From Methanomassiliicoccales archaeon PtaU1.Bin030 (GTDB taxonomy: Archaea; Thermoplasmatota; Thermoplasmata; Methanomassiliicoccales; Methanomassiliicoccaceae), in assembly GCA_002067635.1 (NCBI GenBank), contig MVRB01000080.1:1-13522 (forward strand): a stretch of 13,522 bases of DNA, written 5' to 3'. The notes under the pieces are model-generated. The model did no database searches and was not told the DNA's origin. It saw nothing but the letters and a program-made list of their open reading frames with translations. How positions within the stretch are numbered: position 1 is the stretch's first letter; every line of letters begins with the position of its first letter. Below, in pieces: positions 1 to 6,170 of the stretch. The position numbers were made by a program, and so were the translations under genes.

Positions 1-1
1 C

Positions 2-124
2 GAGGATGAGGCGGTGGGCATGATCGTCAGGGGCTTCCTGGAGGTGGGCATCAGGAACATCCCTGAGGAGCTGAAGGCGGAGATCGATGCCACTATCGCC
101 CAGAGCGACCTCGCGCCCGGATGA
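2..124 (+). CDS. SufB/SufD-family Fe-S cluster assembly protein, C-terminal end (partial)
   Basis: Only the last 40 codons and the TGA stop are in the window; the gene enters from the left edge. The visible peptide includes EAVGMIVRGFLEVGI followed by IPEELKAEID. This resembles the conserved C-terminal helices of SufB/SufD proteins, where a MIVRGF-type helix is typical. SufB and SufD form the scaffold with the ATPase SufC on which Fe-S clusters are built in the cytoplasm, and archaea commonly carry a SufBC pair. SufB cannot be told from SufD with so little sequence. A T-rich stretch follows about 40 bases downstream, so this is probably the last gene of its transcript. The assignment rests on remembered family motifs, not on an alignment. 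Confidence 0.7.
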   Translation, partial: EDEAVGMIVRGFLEVGIRNIPEELKAEIDATIAQSDLAPG

Positions 125-163
125 GAGATGACCTAAGTGAAGAAAGGGGTCTAAAGGCCTCAA

Positions 164-186
164 ACTTCCTTTCCTTTTTTCTACTT
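164..186 (+). terminator. T-rich archaeal-type terminator after the SufB/D-like gene
   Basis: About 45 bases after the stop of the SufB/D-like gene the plus strand becomes pyrimidine-rich, with runs of T (CTTCCTTTCCTTTTTTCTAC). Archaeal RNA polymerase often terminates at such T-tracts without a hairpin. I see no strong stem here. Past this point and up to the regulator gene the DNA looks non-coding. Confidence 0.5.
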
Positions 187-198
187 TGTGACGCTAAC

Positions 199-212
199 TC
201 TACATTTGTAGA
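199..212. repeat. 14-bp near-palindrome between the SufB/D-like gene and the regulator
   Basis: TCTACA and TGTAGA are perfect inverse complements separated by TT. The site lies in the non-coding stretch 125-413, about 200 bases before the regulator start. It could be a protein-binding site, but a 6-bp dyad is short enough to arise by chance. A weak TATA-like stretch (CTATATTTT, about 273-281) lies further down. No gene is apparent in this stretch. Confidence 0.3.
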
Positions 213-341
213 TGCTCCTCGACCCCTCGATGCGACACCCTACTGTTCTCTCAACAACCTTTCTATATTTTGAGTACGCTTAAGGGACAGATAGGGGGGT
301 GTGCGCGACCATATCTGGCCGTGCTACACTAGAGCAAAGGG

Positions 342-356
342 TACGGGGAACCCGTA
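342..356. promoter_or_regulatory. Inverted repeat (candidate operator) next to the regulator TATA box
   Basis: TACGGG-GAA-CCCGTA is a perfect 6-bp inverted repeat with a 3-base spacer. It sits directly upstream of the TATA-like box of the winged-helix gene. Winged-helix regulators usually bind such dyads as dimers. A site touching the BRE/TATA region is well placed to block or help TFB/TBP binding, so autoregulation is a reasonable inference but is not shown. Confidence 0.45.
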
Positions 357-371
357 AAAAGTTTAATAAAG
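357..371 (+). promoter_or_regulatory. TATA-box promoter of the winged-helix regulator
   Basis: AAAAGTTTAATAAAG is an AT-rich, TATA-like element. A transcript starting about 25-28 bases downstream would begin near 391 and leave a leader of about 23 bases. That leader holds GGAGG at 399-403, ten bases before the ATG at 414. The promoter and ribosome-binding site together support this start codon. Confidence 0.55.
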
Positions 372-413
372 TACATTATCTTCCTGAAATTGTAGAACGG
401 AGGCACCTTAAGT

Positions 414-860
414 ATGAGGATCTCAACCGATCAAGAAGAGCTTTGCATCCTGGAAGCCATAAGAACCGCAAACGCTCACCGTGAGGAGCTCGCAGAGGCA
501 CTTGTGGACAATTCTGTGCTGATAATCATGGCCGCTACGGCCAGGCGCGACCTTACCGTGCGCGAGGTCTCCAACGTCACCGATATTCCTTTGGCAACAT
601 GTTACAAGCTGGTAGAGAAGATGGCTTCCCTGGGATTGCTGGCTGAGACCGGAAAGGTCCGCACATCCACCCGCGGAAAGGCCTCCATGTACAGCTCCTC
701 CATGAAGTCGTTCGCAGTTGACGTGTCCAATGGCTACATCGAGATCAACATAGTATGGAAGAACGGGCAGACCATGAACGTTGTGAGGGAAGTCTGCTCC
801 CCCGTCATAACCGGGGATATGGTCGGCAGCGTCGACGCGCTCGGCCTGGCCACCAAGTGA
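414..860 (+). CDS. Winged-helix (ArsR/MarR-like) transcriptional regulator
   Basis: This is a small soluble protein of 148 residues, probably a DNA-binding regulator. Residues about 33-76 fit a winged helix-turn-helix. LTVREVSNVTDIPLATCYKL contains the turn and recognition helix, followed by VEKMASLGLL and then a basic wing (KVRTSTRGKA, about 81-90). The last 50 residues form a short beta-rich tail with no metal-binding cysteine or histidine pattern; the two isolated cysteines are C63 and C128. No ligand can be named. The start is backed by GGAGG at 399-403 and an upstream TATA box. A 15-bp palindrome at 342-356 may be its own operator. It is transcribed towards the VOC gene and ends just before a hairpin terminator. 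Its target is unknown, and its nearness to the glycan locus does not prove control of that locus. Confidence 0.75.
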   Translation: MRISTDQEELCILEAIRTANAHREELAEALVDNSVLIIMAATARRDLTVREVSNVTDIPLATCYKLVEKMASLGLLAETGKVRTSTRGKASMYSSSMKSFAVDVSNGYIEINIVWKNGQTMNVVREVCSPVITGDMVGSVDALGLATK

Positions 861-906
861 TAGCTCAATTCTGCATCGAGGAATGGCTTTTTTAACATCA
901 CGGACC

Positions 907-947
907 GGGTCTGGCGAGGTGCCGGACCCTCATCTTTTTCTCTTTCG
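907..947 (+). terminator. Hairpin plus T-tract terminator of the regulator gene
   Basis: GGGTCTGGC (907-915) pairs with GCCGGACCC (921-929) to give a 9-bp stem with one G-T wobble and a 5-base loop. It is followed by the pyrimidine-rich CATCTTTTTCTCTTTC. An extra T-run lies at 888-894. The T-tract is on the plus-strand side, so it fits termination of the regulator transcript, not of the convergent VOC gene. Such a strong bacterial-style hairpin is less common in archaea. Confidence 0.65.
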
Positions 948-970
948 GCCGATCGGAATTCTGGATCCGT

Positions 971-1393
971 TCACTCCATGCCTCTGGTCTCGATTACCTC
1001 GTACTCGTTGCCATCGCTGTCGGTGAACCTGGCGATCAGACGGCCGTGGGGGTCGCGCATCGGCTTGAGGGTGAACTCCACACCCTCGTCCACCATGTCC
1101 TTGTGGAAGTCGTATATGGACTCCGTGGCGAAGACGACCCCAGTACGGATGCCTGGTTGCTCCCCGTCCCCTTCCCTGACCGCGAACAGAACGACGGTAG
1201 CTCCCTCGGTCAGGGCCAGCTCCGCCATCCCTGAACCTGCATCCATGCTGACCAGGGTGAAGCGGAGGACCTCCGTGTAGTCCTCCACCGCCGCTTCCAG
1301 GTCGCTCACCGGCACCCACACCTGCTGCACCCTCCTCAGTCTACCTCGCTCGCTCTCGGGGGCCTCTCCTCCCATGGGGTCGCCGATAGGCAT
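971..1393 (-). CDS. VOC superfamily (glyoxalase/bleomycin-resistance fold) protein
   Basis: This 140-residue protein has one vicinal-oxygen-chelate module pair. The N-terminal half begins with VQQVWVPVSDLEAAVEDY, matching the usual start (His/Gln, beta strand, DLE helix, FY). The C-terminal half ends with DSDGNEYEVIE, matching the family ending D-G-N-x-h-E. Q24 stands where many members have the first metal-binding His, and E132 fits the last metal-binding Glu, so metal binding is plausible. VOC proteins range from glyoxalase I and dioxygenases to antibiotic-binding proteins, and the substrate cannot be told from sequence. The first 16 residues are not part of the fold; a start at Met7 (1375) is possible. 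A 28-bp dyad sits just upstream and may be its operator. It faces the regulator gene convergently. Confidence 0.75.
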   Translation of the reverse strand: MPIGDPMGGEAPESERGRLRRVQQVWVPVSDLEAAVEDYTEVLRFTLVSMDAGSGMAELALTEGATVVLFAVREGDGEQPGIRTGVVFATESIYDFHKDMVDEGVEFTLKPMRDPHGRLIARFTDSDGNEYEVIETRGME

Positions 1394-1402
1394 GCTTGTT
1401 GA

Positions 1403-1430
1403 GCAAGACTTAGATGCTAATTAGTCTTGC
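1403..1430. promoter_or_regulatory. Inverted repeat upstream of the VOC gene, candidate operator/promoter
   Basis: GCAAGACT (1403-1410) and AGTCTTGC (1423-1430) are perfect 8-bp inverse complements 12 bases apart. The dyad begins 10 bases before the VOC start (read on the minus strand) and encloses an AT-rich CTAATTAG at 1418-1425. That lies about 25-30 bases before the ATG, where a TATA box of a leaderless gene would be. A repressor bound here would block TBP. The function is inferred; the repeat itself is plain. Confidence 0.5.
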
Positions 1431-1700
1431 CCATCATTCATCATTTTCCATATAGGGCCACTTGTTATCGTATGCCGCCCTAGTCATAGAACCTGTTTAT
1501 CATCTTCTGAACTCTCCGAAAACGTGTGGTCGACATCTGCTATGCGACGAGCGTTCCTCGCAATATAAGGATCTAATGCATTGATTATTTAGATGATCTG
1601 GCATATTTTTATGGATAGGTCCGGGCACATGGAGGGCATGTCCAAGAAAAATATGGTCATCAACTACACATTTCACCATAGGTCACATCTGAGCGACCCA
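1431..1700. other. Non-coding stretch between the VOC gene and the export operon
   Basis: Between the VOC gene and the permease there are about 355 bases without a convincing gene. The stretch is more AT-rich than its surroundings, especially around 1560-1620. A 40-codon frame beginning at 1611 has no family resemblance and overlaps the permease promoter. Apart from the dyad at its left end and the TATA box at its right end, nothing recognisable is seen. Confidence 0.5.
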
Positions 1701-1712
1701 ATAATTTATAGG
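1701..1712 (+). promoter_or_regulatory. TATA-box promoter of the Wzm/Wzt export operon
   Basis: ATAATTTATAGG is a good archaeal TATA-like element. Initiation about 27 bases downstream would fall near 1734, leaving a leader of roughly 15 bases before the ATG at 1749. The leader holds only a weak CAGGG. This is the only clear promoter before the permease and presumably drives the overlapping permease and ATPase genes. Confidence 0.5.
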
Positions 1713-1748
1713 GGAAATTCCTTCTCTGGATGAGTTCAGGGTTTTCAG

Positions 1749-2585
1749 ATGACAGGTGAGAAGGTCCGATACATACGCCCCAAGGCATCCAGGCTGGAGC
1801 TGGGCCTTAAGGAGGTGCTGGGCTACGCGGAGCTGCTGTACTTCCTCACCTGGAAGCAGATAAAGACCAAGTACAAACAGACGGCCATCGGCGTAGGATG
1901 GGCCGTCCTTCAGCCGCTGATAACGACCATCATATTCGCGCTCATCCTCTACAATCCAGACGTGGCGGGACTTAGGACCCCGAGTGGCATTGAACCTGTC
2001 CCTTTCCTTTTTGCTGGCCTGATGCTGTGGACCTTTTTCTCCACCACCTTGAACGGAGCCTCCATGAGCCTGGTGAGCAACTCTTCCATGATAACCAAGG
2101 TCTATTTTCCTCGTCTGTTGCTGCCCCTGAGCCTGGTTATCGCCGGTCTGCTGGATTACAGCGTGGCGTGGGTGCTGTTCATCATCATCGTGGCGCTGAC
2201 CAAGGCATCAATTTCGATGTGGATATTTTTAGCCATCATCCCCCTGGTGCTCACATTCCTGTTATCATCGGGCGTGTCTTTGGTCATGTCGGCGATGTCA
2301 GCCAAGTACAGGGACGTGCAGTACATCGTCCCCTTCTTTATCCAAATCCTCCTGTTCGCCTCACCGGTCCTCTACTCCTCCAACCTAATCCAGAACGAGA
2401 GCCTGAGGTGGGTCCTGTATCTCAACCCTCTGGCGGGCATCATGACATCACAGCGGGCGTTCATCTTCGGAACGGAACTGGACATGGGAATGCTCCTTTC
2501 ATCGACGCTCCTGACACTTGGAGTGTTCTTCTTCGGACTGCTGTACTTCAAAGCATACGAGAGGCGCCTGGCGGACGTGATCTGA
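1749..2585 (+). CDS. ABC-2 type polysaccharide export permease (Wzm/TagG-like)
   Basis: This 278-residue integral membrane protein would form the channel of an ABC exporter that moves a lipid-linked glycan outward across the cytoplasmic membrane. About six membrane segments can be seen, near residues 48-69, 84-107, 122-150, 157-182, 190-212 and 248-270. The amphipathic N-terminal part WKQIKTKYKQTAIGVGWAVL followed by QPL matches the family motif of Wzm, KpsM and TagG permeases, and SAKYRDVQYIVPFFIQILLF is the usual conserved loop and helix. The ending KAYERRLADVI is also typical. Length is normal for the family. Its stop overlaps the start of the ATPase gene (TGATG at 2583-2587), so the two are translationally coupled and surely form one transporter. 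The start follows a TATA box at 1701-1712. Confidence 0.9.
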   Translation: MTGEKVRYIRPKASRLELGLKEVLGYAELLYFLTWKQIKTKYKQTAIGVGWAVLQPLITTIIFALILYNPDVAGLRTPSGIEPVPFLFAGLMLWTFFSTTLNGASMSLVSNSSMITKVYFPRLLLPLSLVIAGLLDYSVAWVLFIIIVALTKASISMWIFLAIIPLVLTFLLSSGVSLVMSAMSAKYRDVQYIVPFFIQILLFASPVLYSSNLIQNESLRWVLYLNPLAGIMTSQRAFIFGTELDMGMLLSSTLLTLGVFFFGLLYFKAYERRLADVI

Positions 2586-3829
2586 TGGAGCCGGCCATTG
2601 AGATCAGAAACCTATCCAAGGAATACGTCATCGCCTCCAGCAAGGGGTACTATCAGGCCGGTGGACGGCTAGGGGAGAAGCTTGCTTCCGTGGTCCGCCA
2701 CCCGCTGAGGACCGTCCAGCACGTGCGGCAGCCCAAGGAGACATTCTGGGCCCTCAGGGATATTAACTACACCATGCAAAAGGGGGAGAGCGTGGGAATC
2801 ATCGGCCGCAACGGAGCAGGCAAGAGCACCCTCCTAAAGATACTTTCCCAGATCACCTGCCCGACCGAGGGCGAGGTCGTGCTGCGAGGCACGGTGGGAA
2901 GCCTCCTGGAGGTGGGCACTGGATTCCACCCCGACCTAACGGGAAGGGAAAACATATTCCTCAATGGAGCGATCCTCGGTATGCACAAGAAGGAGATCGA
3001 GGCCCGCTTCGACGAAATAGTGAAGTTCGCGGAGGTGGAGAAGTTCCTGGACACTCCCATCAAGCGCTTCTCCTCGGGAATGTACCTGCGCCTGGCCTTC
3101 GCCGTCGCCGCCCACCTGGAGCCGGACATCCTCATCGCCGATGAGGTGCTCGCGGTCGGGGACCAGCAGTTCCAAGCAAAGTGCCTGGGGAAGATGCGGG
3201 AGGTGTCCCAGGAGGGCCGCACCGTCATTTTCGTCTCCCACAACATGCACGCCGTGAAGACCCTTTGCCAGAACGCCATCCTGCTGCAGGGGGGGAGGAT
3301 GCTGAAGAGCGGCCCCTCGGAAGAGGTCATCAGCGAGTACGCAAGCTCCCTGGAAGGACACAACGGCAACTTCCCCGTCACCGCCAAGGACATAACCATC
3401 TGGGACATGGACGTGCGGCAGGGAGGCGTGGGGACGATGCTCATCGACGGGGGGCGTCCGTTCGATATCCATGTACGCTTCCAGCTCCACGAGCGAATGC
3501 AGCATCTGCGCATGGGGATCTTCGTGAACAACTCCCTGGGAGATGAGCTCATCCGAACCCTCTTCTCCGACTGGGACACCTCCCTGGAGGACCTGGGGCC
3601 GGGCACCTACCTTGCGAGCCTGACGTTCCCTGGCAAGCTACTGGTACCTGGCAACTACACTCTGGTCCTGGGCGCGCACCGCCAGGGAGGGTTCGACATG
3701 CTCGTCGGGCACCGCGTAGAGGCCGGGATCAACGTGTCCGCACCCAACGACTTCAACTCCGGGGGCGGAGCGGACCCCTTACAGGCTCAGGTCATCCTCG
3801 ACCGGCGCTGGGACGTGCGCAGGGAGTGA
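2585..3829 (+). CDS. Polysaccharide ABC exporter ATPase with C-terminal glycan-binding-like domain (Wzt-like)
   Basis: This 414-residue cytoplasmic ATPase powers the permease encoded just before it. Residues 1 to about 255 are the nucleotide-binding domain: Walker A GRNGAGKST (74-82), signature FSSGM (162-166, a common variant in Wzt/TagH proteins), Walker B DILIADE (181-187) and the switch histidine H219. The insert before Walker A (about 17-55) is usual for polysaccharide exporters. Residues about 265-410 form a beta-rich extra domain like the Wzt C-terminal domain, which in E. coli O8/O9a and related systems binds the modified end of the finished glycan. That specificity is inferred here. 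The start ATG at 2585 overlaps the permease stop; a longer frame back to 2027 is out of frame with real coding and is not used. Confidence 0.88.
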   Translation: MEPAIEIRNLSKEYVIASSKGYYQAGGRLGEKLASVVRHPLRTVQHVRQPKETFWALRDINYTMQKGESVGIIGRNGAGKSTLLKILSQITCPTEGEVVLRGTVGSLLEVGTGFHPDLTGRENIFLNGAILGMHKKEIEARFDEIVKFAEVEKFLDTPIKRFSSGMYLRLAFAVAAHLEPDILIADEVLAVGDQQFQAKCLGKMREVSQEGRTVIFVSHNMHAVKTLCQNAILLQGGRMLKSGPSEEVISEYASSLEGHNGNFPVTAKDITIWDMDVRQGGVGTMLIDGGRPFDIHVRFQLHERMQHLRMGIFVNNSLGDELIRTLFSDWDTSLEDLGPGTYLASLTFPGKLLVPGNYTLVLGAHRQGGFDMLVGHRVEAGINVSAPNDFNSGGGADPLQAQVILDRRWDVRRE

Positions 3830-3867
3830 GCCTCAGAGTGCGCCGCGTGGATGCTGGACTGAGAACG

Positions 3868-3875
3868 ATTATATG
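3868..3875 (+). promoter_or_regulatory. TATA-box promoter before the sugar-nucleotide operon
   Basis: ATTATATG lies 31-38 bases before the TTG start of gmd and in the 76-base gap after the ATPase gene. Initiation about 27 bases downstream would fall near 3898, giving an almost leaderless gmd transcript. GTGGGGGA at 3893-3900 is a possible imperfect ribosome-binding site if the leader is longer. So gmd may be expressed separately from the exporter, although read-through is also possible. Confidence 0.45.
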
Positions 3876-3905
3876 GCTTCAGCATATTGACCGTGGGGGA
3901 AAATA

Positions 3906-4952
3906 TTGTCCAAGTCCGCGCTCATCACCGGCATAACCGGCCAGGACGGCTCGTACCTTGCGGAGTACCTGCTCTCGAAGGGCTACGAGGTCCACGGCAT
4001 CATCAGGCGGGCGAGTACCTTCAACACCGCCCGCATAGACCATATCTTCCGTGACCCCCATGAGAAGGGGGCGAGGTTGTTCCTTCACTATGGAGACCTC
4101 ACGGAGTCCGAGACCTTATCCAACATCATCTACAACGTCAAGCCCGACGAAATCTATAATCTAGGCGCCCAGAGCCATGTCAGGGTCTCGTTTGATATCC
4201 CCGAGTATACCACAAATGTGGTGGGCATAGGCATGACCCGGCTGTTGGAGGCTGTGCGGGGATCATGCAGCAACATTCGCATATACCAGGCCTCGAGTTC
4301 GGAGATGTTCGGGTCGGCTGATCCCCCTCAGAGCGAGAGTACGCCGTTCCAGCCTCGTAGCCCGTATGCCTGTGCCAAGGCCTATGCCTATAGGATCTCT
4401 AGGAACTACCGTGAGGGTTATGGGATTTTCGTCTGCAATGGCCTCTTGTTTAACCACGAGTCTCCCCGCCGGGGAGAGACCTTTGTCACCAGAAAGATCA
4501 CCCGTGGTATCGCAGCCATCCTCGCCAAGAAGCAGGAGCACCTGTACATGGGAAACATGGCAGCACGGCGCGATTGGGGATACTCACCAGAGTATGTTGA
4601 GGTTATGTGGAAGATGCTTCAGCTAGACAGGCCGGGCGATTATGTGGTGGGAACGGGGCAATCGCACTCAGTGGAAGATTTCATAAACGCGGCCTTCGAG
4701 TACGTTGGCCTCGATCCAAAGAAGCACATCAAGACCGATGCTCGCTACTTCAGGCCGACTGAGGTCGAGGACCTCATCGCCGATAGTAGCCTCGCCCAGA
4801 AGGTGCTGGACTGGAAGTGCAGGATTGGCTTCGATGAGCTGGTGAAGATCATGATAGACGCGGACATGCGCTCCGCTGGCCTCACCCCCGTGGGCGAGGG
4901 GGACAAAATACTAGAAAGGAAATACCCCGATAAATGGTGGATAGGCGATTGA
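3906..4952 (+). CDS. gmd: GDP-mannose 4,6-dehydratase
   Basis: This cytoplasmic short-chain dehydrogenase-fold enzyme converts GDP-D-mannose to GDP-4-keto-6-deoxy-D-mannose, the entry step to GDP-fucose, rhamnose, perosamine and colitose. The 348-residue length is normal. Seen in order: NADP-binding TGITGQDGSYLAEYLLSKGY (8-27), RRASTFNTARIDHI (34-47), HYGDLTE (61-67), the SSSEMFG segment (130-136) with the catalytic Ser and Glu, YACAK (Y154 and K158 of the Y-x3-K pair), and FNHESPRRGETFVTRKI (182-198), which is diagnostic of Gmd. RRDWGYSPEYVEVMW (221-235) matches the conserved RDWGHAxDYVEAMW with His to Tyr and Ala to Ser changes. The start is TTG at 3906; no ATG gives an intact nucleotide-binding motif. 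The next gene starts 3 bases after the stop, so they are co-transcribed. Confidence 0.93.
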   Translation: MSKSALITGITGQDGSYLAEYLLSKGYEVHGIIRRASTFNTARIDHIFRDPHEKGARLFLHYGDLTESETLSNIIYNVKPDEIYNLGAQSHVRVSFDIPEYTTNVVGIGMTRLLEAVRGSCSNIRIYQASSSEMFGSADPPQSESTPFQPRSPYACAKAYAYRISRNYREGYGIFVCNGLLFNHESPRRGETFVTRKITRGIAAILAKKQEHLYMGNMAARRDWGYSPEYVEVMWKMLQLDRPGDYVVGTGQSHSVEDFINAAFEYVGLDPKKHIKTDARYFRPTEVEDLIADSSLAQKVLDWKCRIGFDELVKIMIDADMRSAGLTPVGEGDKILERKYPDKWWIGD

Positions 4953-4955
4953 GCG

Positions 4956-6170
4956 ATGGCGAAAAAGGGCAGGATGAAGGTTCGCGTTGGGGACTTGGTC
5001 ATAGGTCCCGAGGAAAGGGAGGCCATTATGGGCGTTCTGGATTCGGGCAAGATCTCCGAGGGGAGATGTACGCGGTCGTTCGAGCTGGAGTGGGCAACCT
5101 ACATCGGTACTAAAGACGCGGTGGCGACTAACTCCGGTACCTCGGCCCTCATCTCTGGATTGACGGCCTTGCACTATGTTCCCGACGGCATCGCCCCCGG
5201 TTCGAAGATTGTCACCACCCCCCTCACGTACGCTGCAACGTCCAACGCTATAATCCTGACCGGGCACGAGCCAGTCTTTGTGGACGTGGACGCCGATACC
5301 TTCGGCATCACCACCGAGTCTATTAGGGAGGAGCTGGAACATTGCGACGACCCGAGTGAGTACTCCACTCTGCTCCCGGTCCACCTCATGGGCTACCCCT
5401 GCGACCTGAACGGCATTCTGAGGATTGCGAGAGAGAACGACATGGTGCTCTTCGAAGATTCCGCGCAAGCTCATGGGAGCATATACGATGGCCGTCGCAC
5501 CGGCTCCATCGGCCGCTTAGCAGCCTTCTCTTTTTACATAGCCCACAACATCCAGGTGGGCGAGTTGGGTGCGGTGACATCAAGCGACGAAGCACTGATC
5601 AGGAGAGTAAGGCAGGTCAAGGCCAACGGCCGGATGTGCGACTGTCCAAGGTGCATGCGCGAGGAAGTAGGTTGTGTGAAGAGGACCTCAGTTAATGACC
5701 ATGACGCCCGGTTCACCCATGAGATCATGGGCTACAACTTCAAGACCATGGAGTTCCAAACCGCCCTGGCTAACGTACAGCTTAAGATTATCGAAAGCAT
5801 AATCAAGCGGCGGCAGGAGAACGTCAGGTATCTCAATGATGGCCTATCTGCACTGTCTGGGACTATAAAACTGCCCACTTTTAGCAATAAGGTTAGCTAT
5901 CTTGGATATCCTGTGGTAATCGAGGATAGCCGGTTCGTCAGGAACCGTGTCCTCTTGCAGTTAGAGGACTTGGGGGTGGAAACTAGGCCTTTGTTCGGCT
6001 GTATACCTCTGCAACAGCCATCCTACTCAGCATTCAAGCATCGCTATGAAGGGTGTCTACCCAACGCTGAATATTTAGGCGCCCATGCGTTCTACATCGG
6101 TTGCCATCAGTACCTGACCGAGGACGACCTTGATATGATCATCCGGACGTTCAAGGAGGTCTTCGCGTGA
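4956..6170 (+). CDS. DegT-family sugar enzyme with His in place of the PLP lysine; ColD/RfbH-like sugar 3-dehydratase candidate
   Basis: This is a fold-type I PLP/PMP enzyme of 404 residues in the DegT/DnrJ/EryC1/StrS family. The family aminotransferases carry a Lys in the FSFxxxK segment; here FSFYIAHNIQVGELGAV (191-207) has H197 instead. His at this place marks the 3-dehydratases ColD (GDP-4-keto-6-deoxymannose) and RfbH/AscC/DdhC (E1, CDP sugars), which remove the C3 oxygen using PMP. FEDSAQAHG (166-174) holds the cofactor-binding Asp. A cysteine cluster CxCxxCx6C (C228, C230, C233, C240) lies in the region where E1 binds a [2Fe-2S] cluster, but with different spacing. The tail GCHQYLTEDDLD (382-393) is typical of this subgroup. 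It lies between gmd and the fcl-like gene and overlaps the latter, so a GDP-linked substrate is likely. A plain aminotransferase is unlikely; the exact product is unproven. Confidence 0.8.
   Translation: MAKKGRMKVRVGDLVIGPEEREAIMGVLDSGKISEGRCTRSFELEWATYIGTKDAVATNSGTSALISGLTALHYVPDGIAPGSKIVTTPLTYAATSNAIILTGHEPVFVDVDADTFGITTESIREELEHCDDPSEYSTLLPVHLMGYPCDLNGILRIARENDMVLFEDSAQAHGSIYDGRRTGSIGRLAAFSFYIAHNIQVGELGAVTSSDEALIRRVRQVKANGRMCDCPRCMREEVGCVKRTSVNDHDARFTHEIMGYNFKTMEFQTALANVQLKIIESIIKRRQENVRYLNDGLSALSGTIKLPTFSNKVSYLGYPVVIEDSRFVRNRVLLQLEDLGVETRPLFGCIPLQQPSYSAFKHRYEGCLPNAEYLGAHAFYIGCHQYLTEDDLDMIIRTFKEVFA
6155..6160 (+). promoter_or_regulatory. Strong ribosome-binding site for the GTG-started epimerase gene
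   Basis: GGAGGT lies six bases before the GTG at 6167-6169, inside the end of the preceding gene. It supports the choice of this unusual start and fits translational coupling, because the GTG overlaps the upstream TGA (GTGA). Confidence 0.65.

Noticed and set aside
299..484. 61-codon plus frame before the regulator
   Set aside because: It spans the regulator's TATA box and start, is rich in basic residues and matches no family.
930..1319. Second minus frame overlapping the VOC gene
   Set aside because: It is Gly/Arg-rich low-complexity translation typical of an out-of-frame shadow; the 971-1393 frame carries the VOC motifs.
1611..1733. 40-codon plus frame before the permease
   Set aside because: It contains the permease TATA box, has no ribosome-binding site and resembles nothing.
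2027..2584. Plus-strand upstream extension of the Wzt frame to an ATG at 2027
   Set aside because: It overlaps the well-supported permease in another frame. The encoded residues show no ABC features, and the ATG at 2585 gives a normal Wzt N-terminus.
2767..3606. Long minus-strand frame inside the Wzt gene
   Set aside because: It is the shadow of a GC-rich coding region; the plus frame has every ABC ATPase motif.
3851..3885. ATGCTG and CAGCAT flanking the gmd TATA box as an operator
   Set aside because: Only 6 bp with a long 23-base gap; expected by chance at this length.
4956..6170. Calling the DegT-family gene a perosamine-type aminotransferase
   Set aside because: The lysine needed for transamination is His197, and the cysteine cluster and tail motif fit the 3-dehydratase-like group better.
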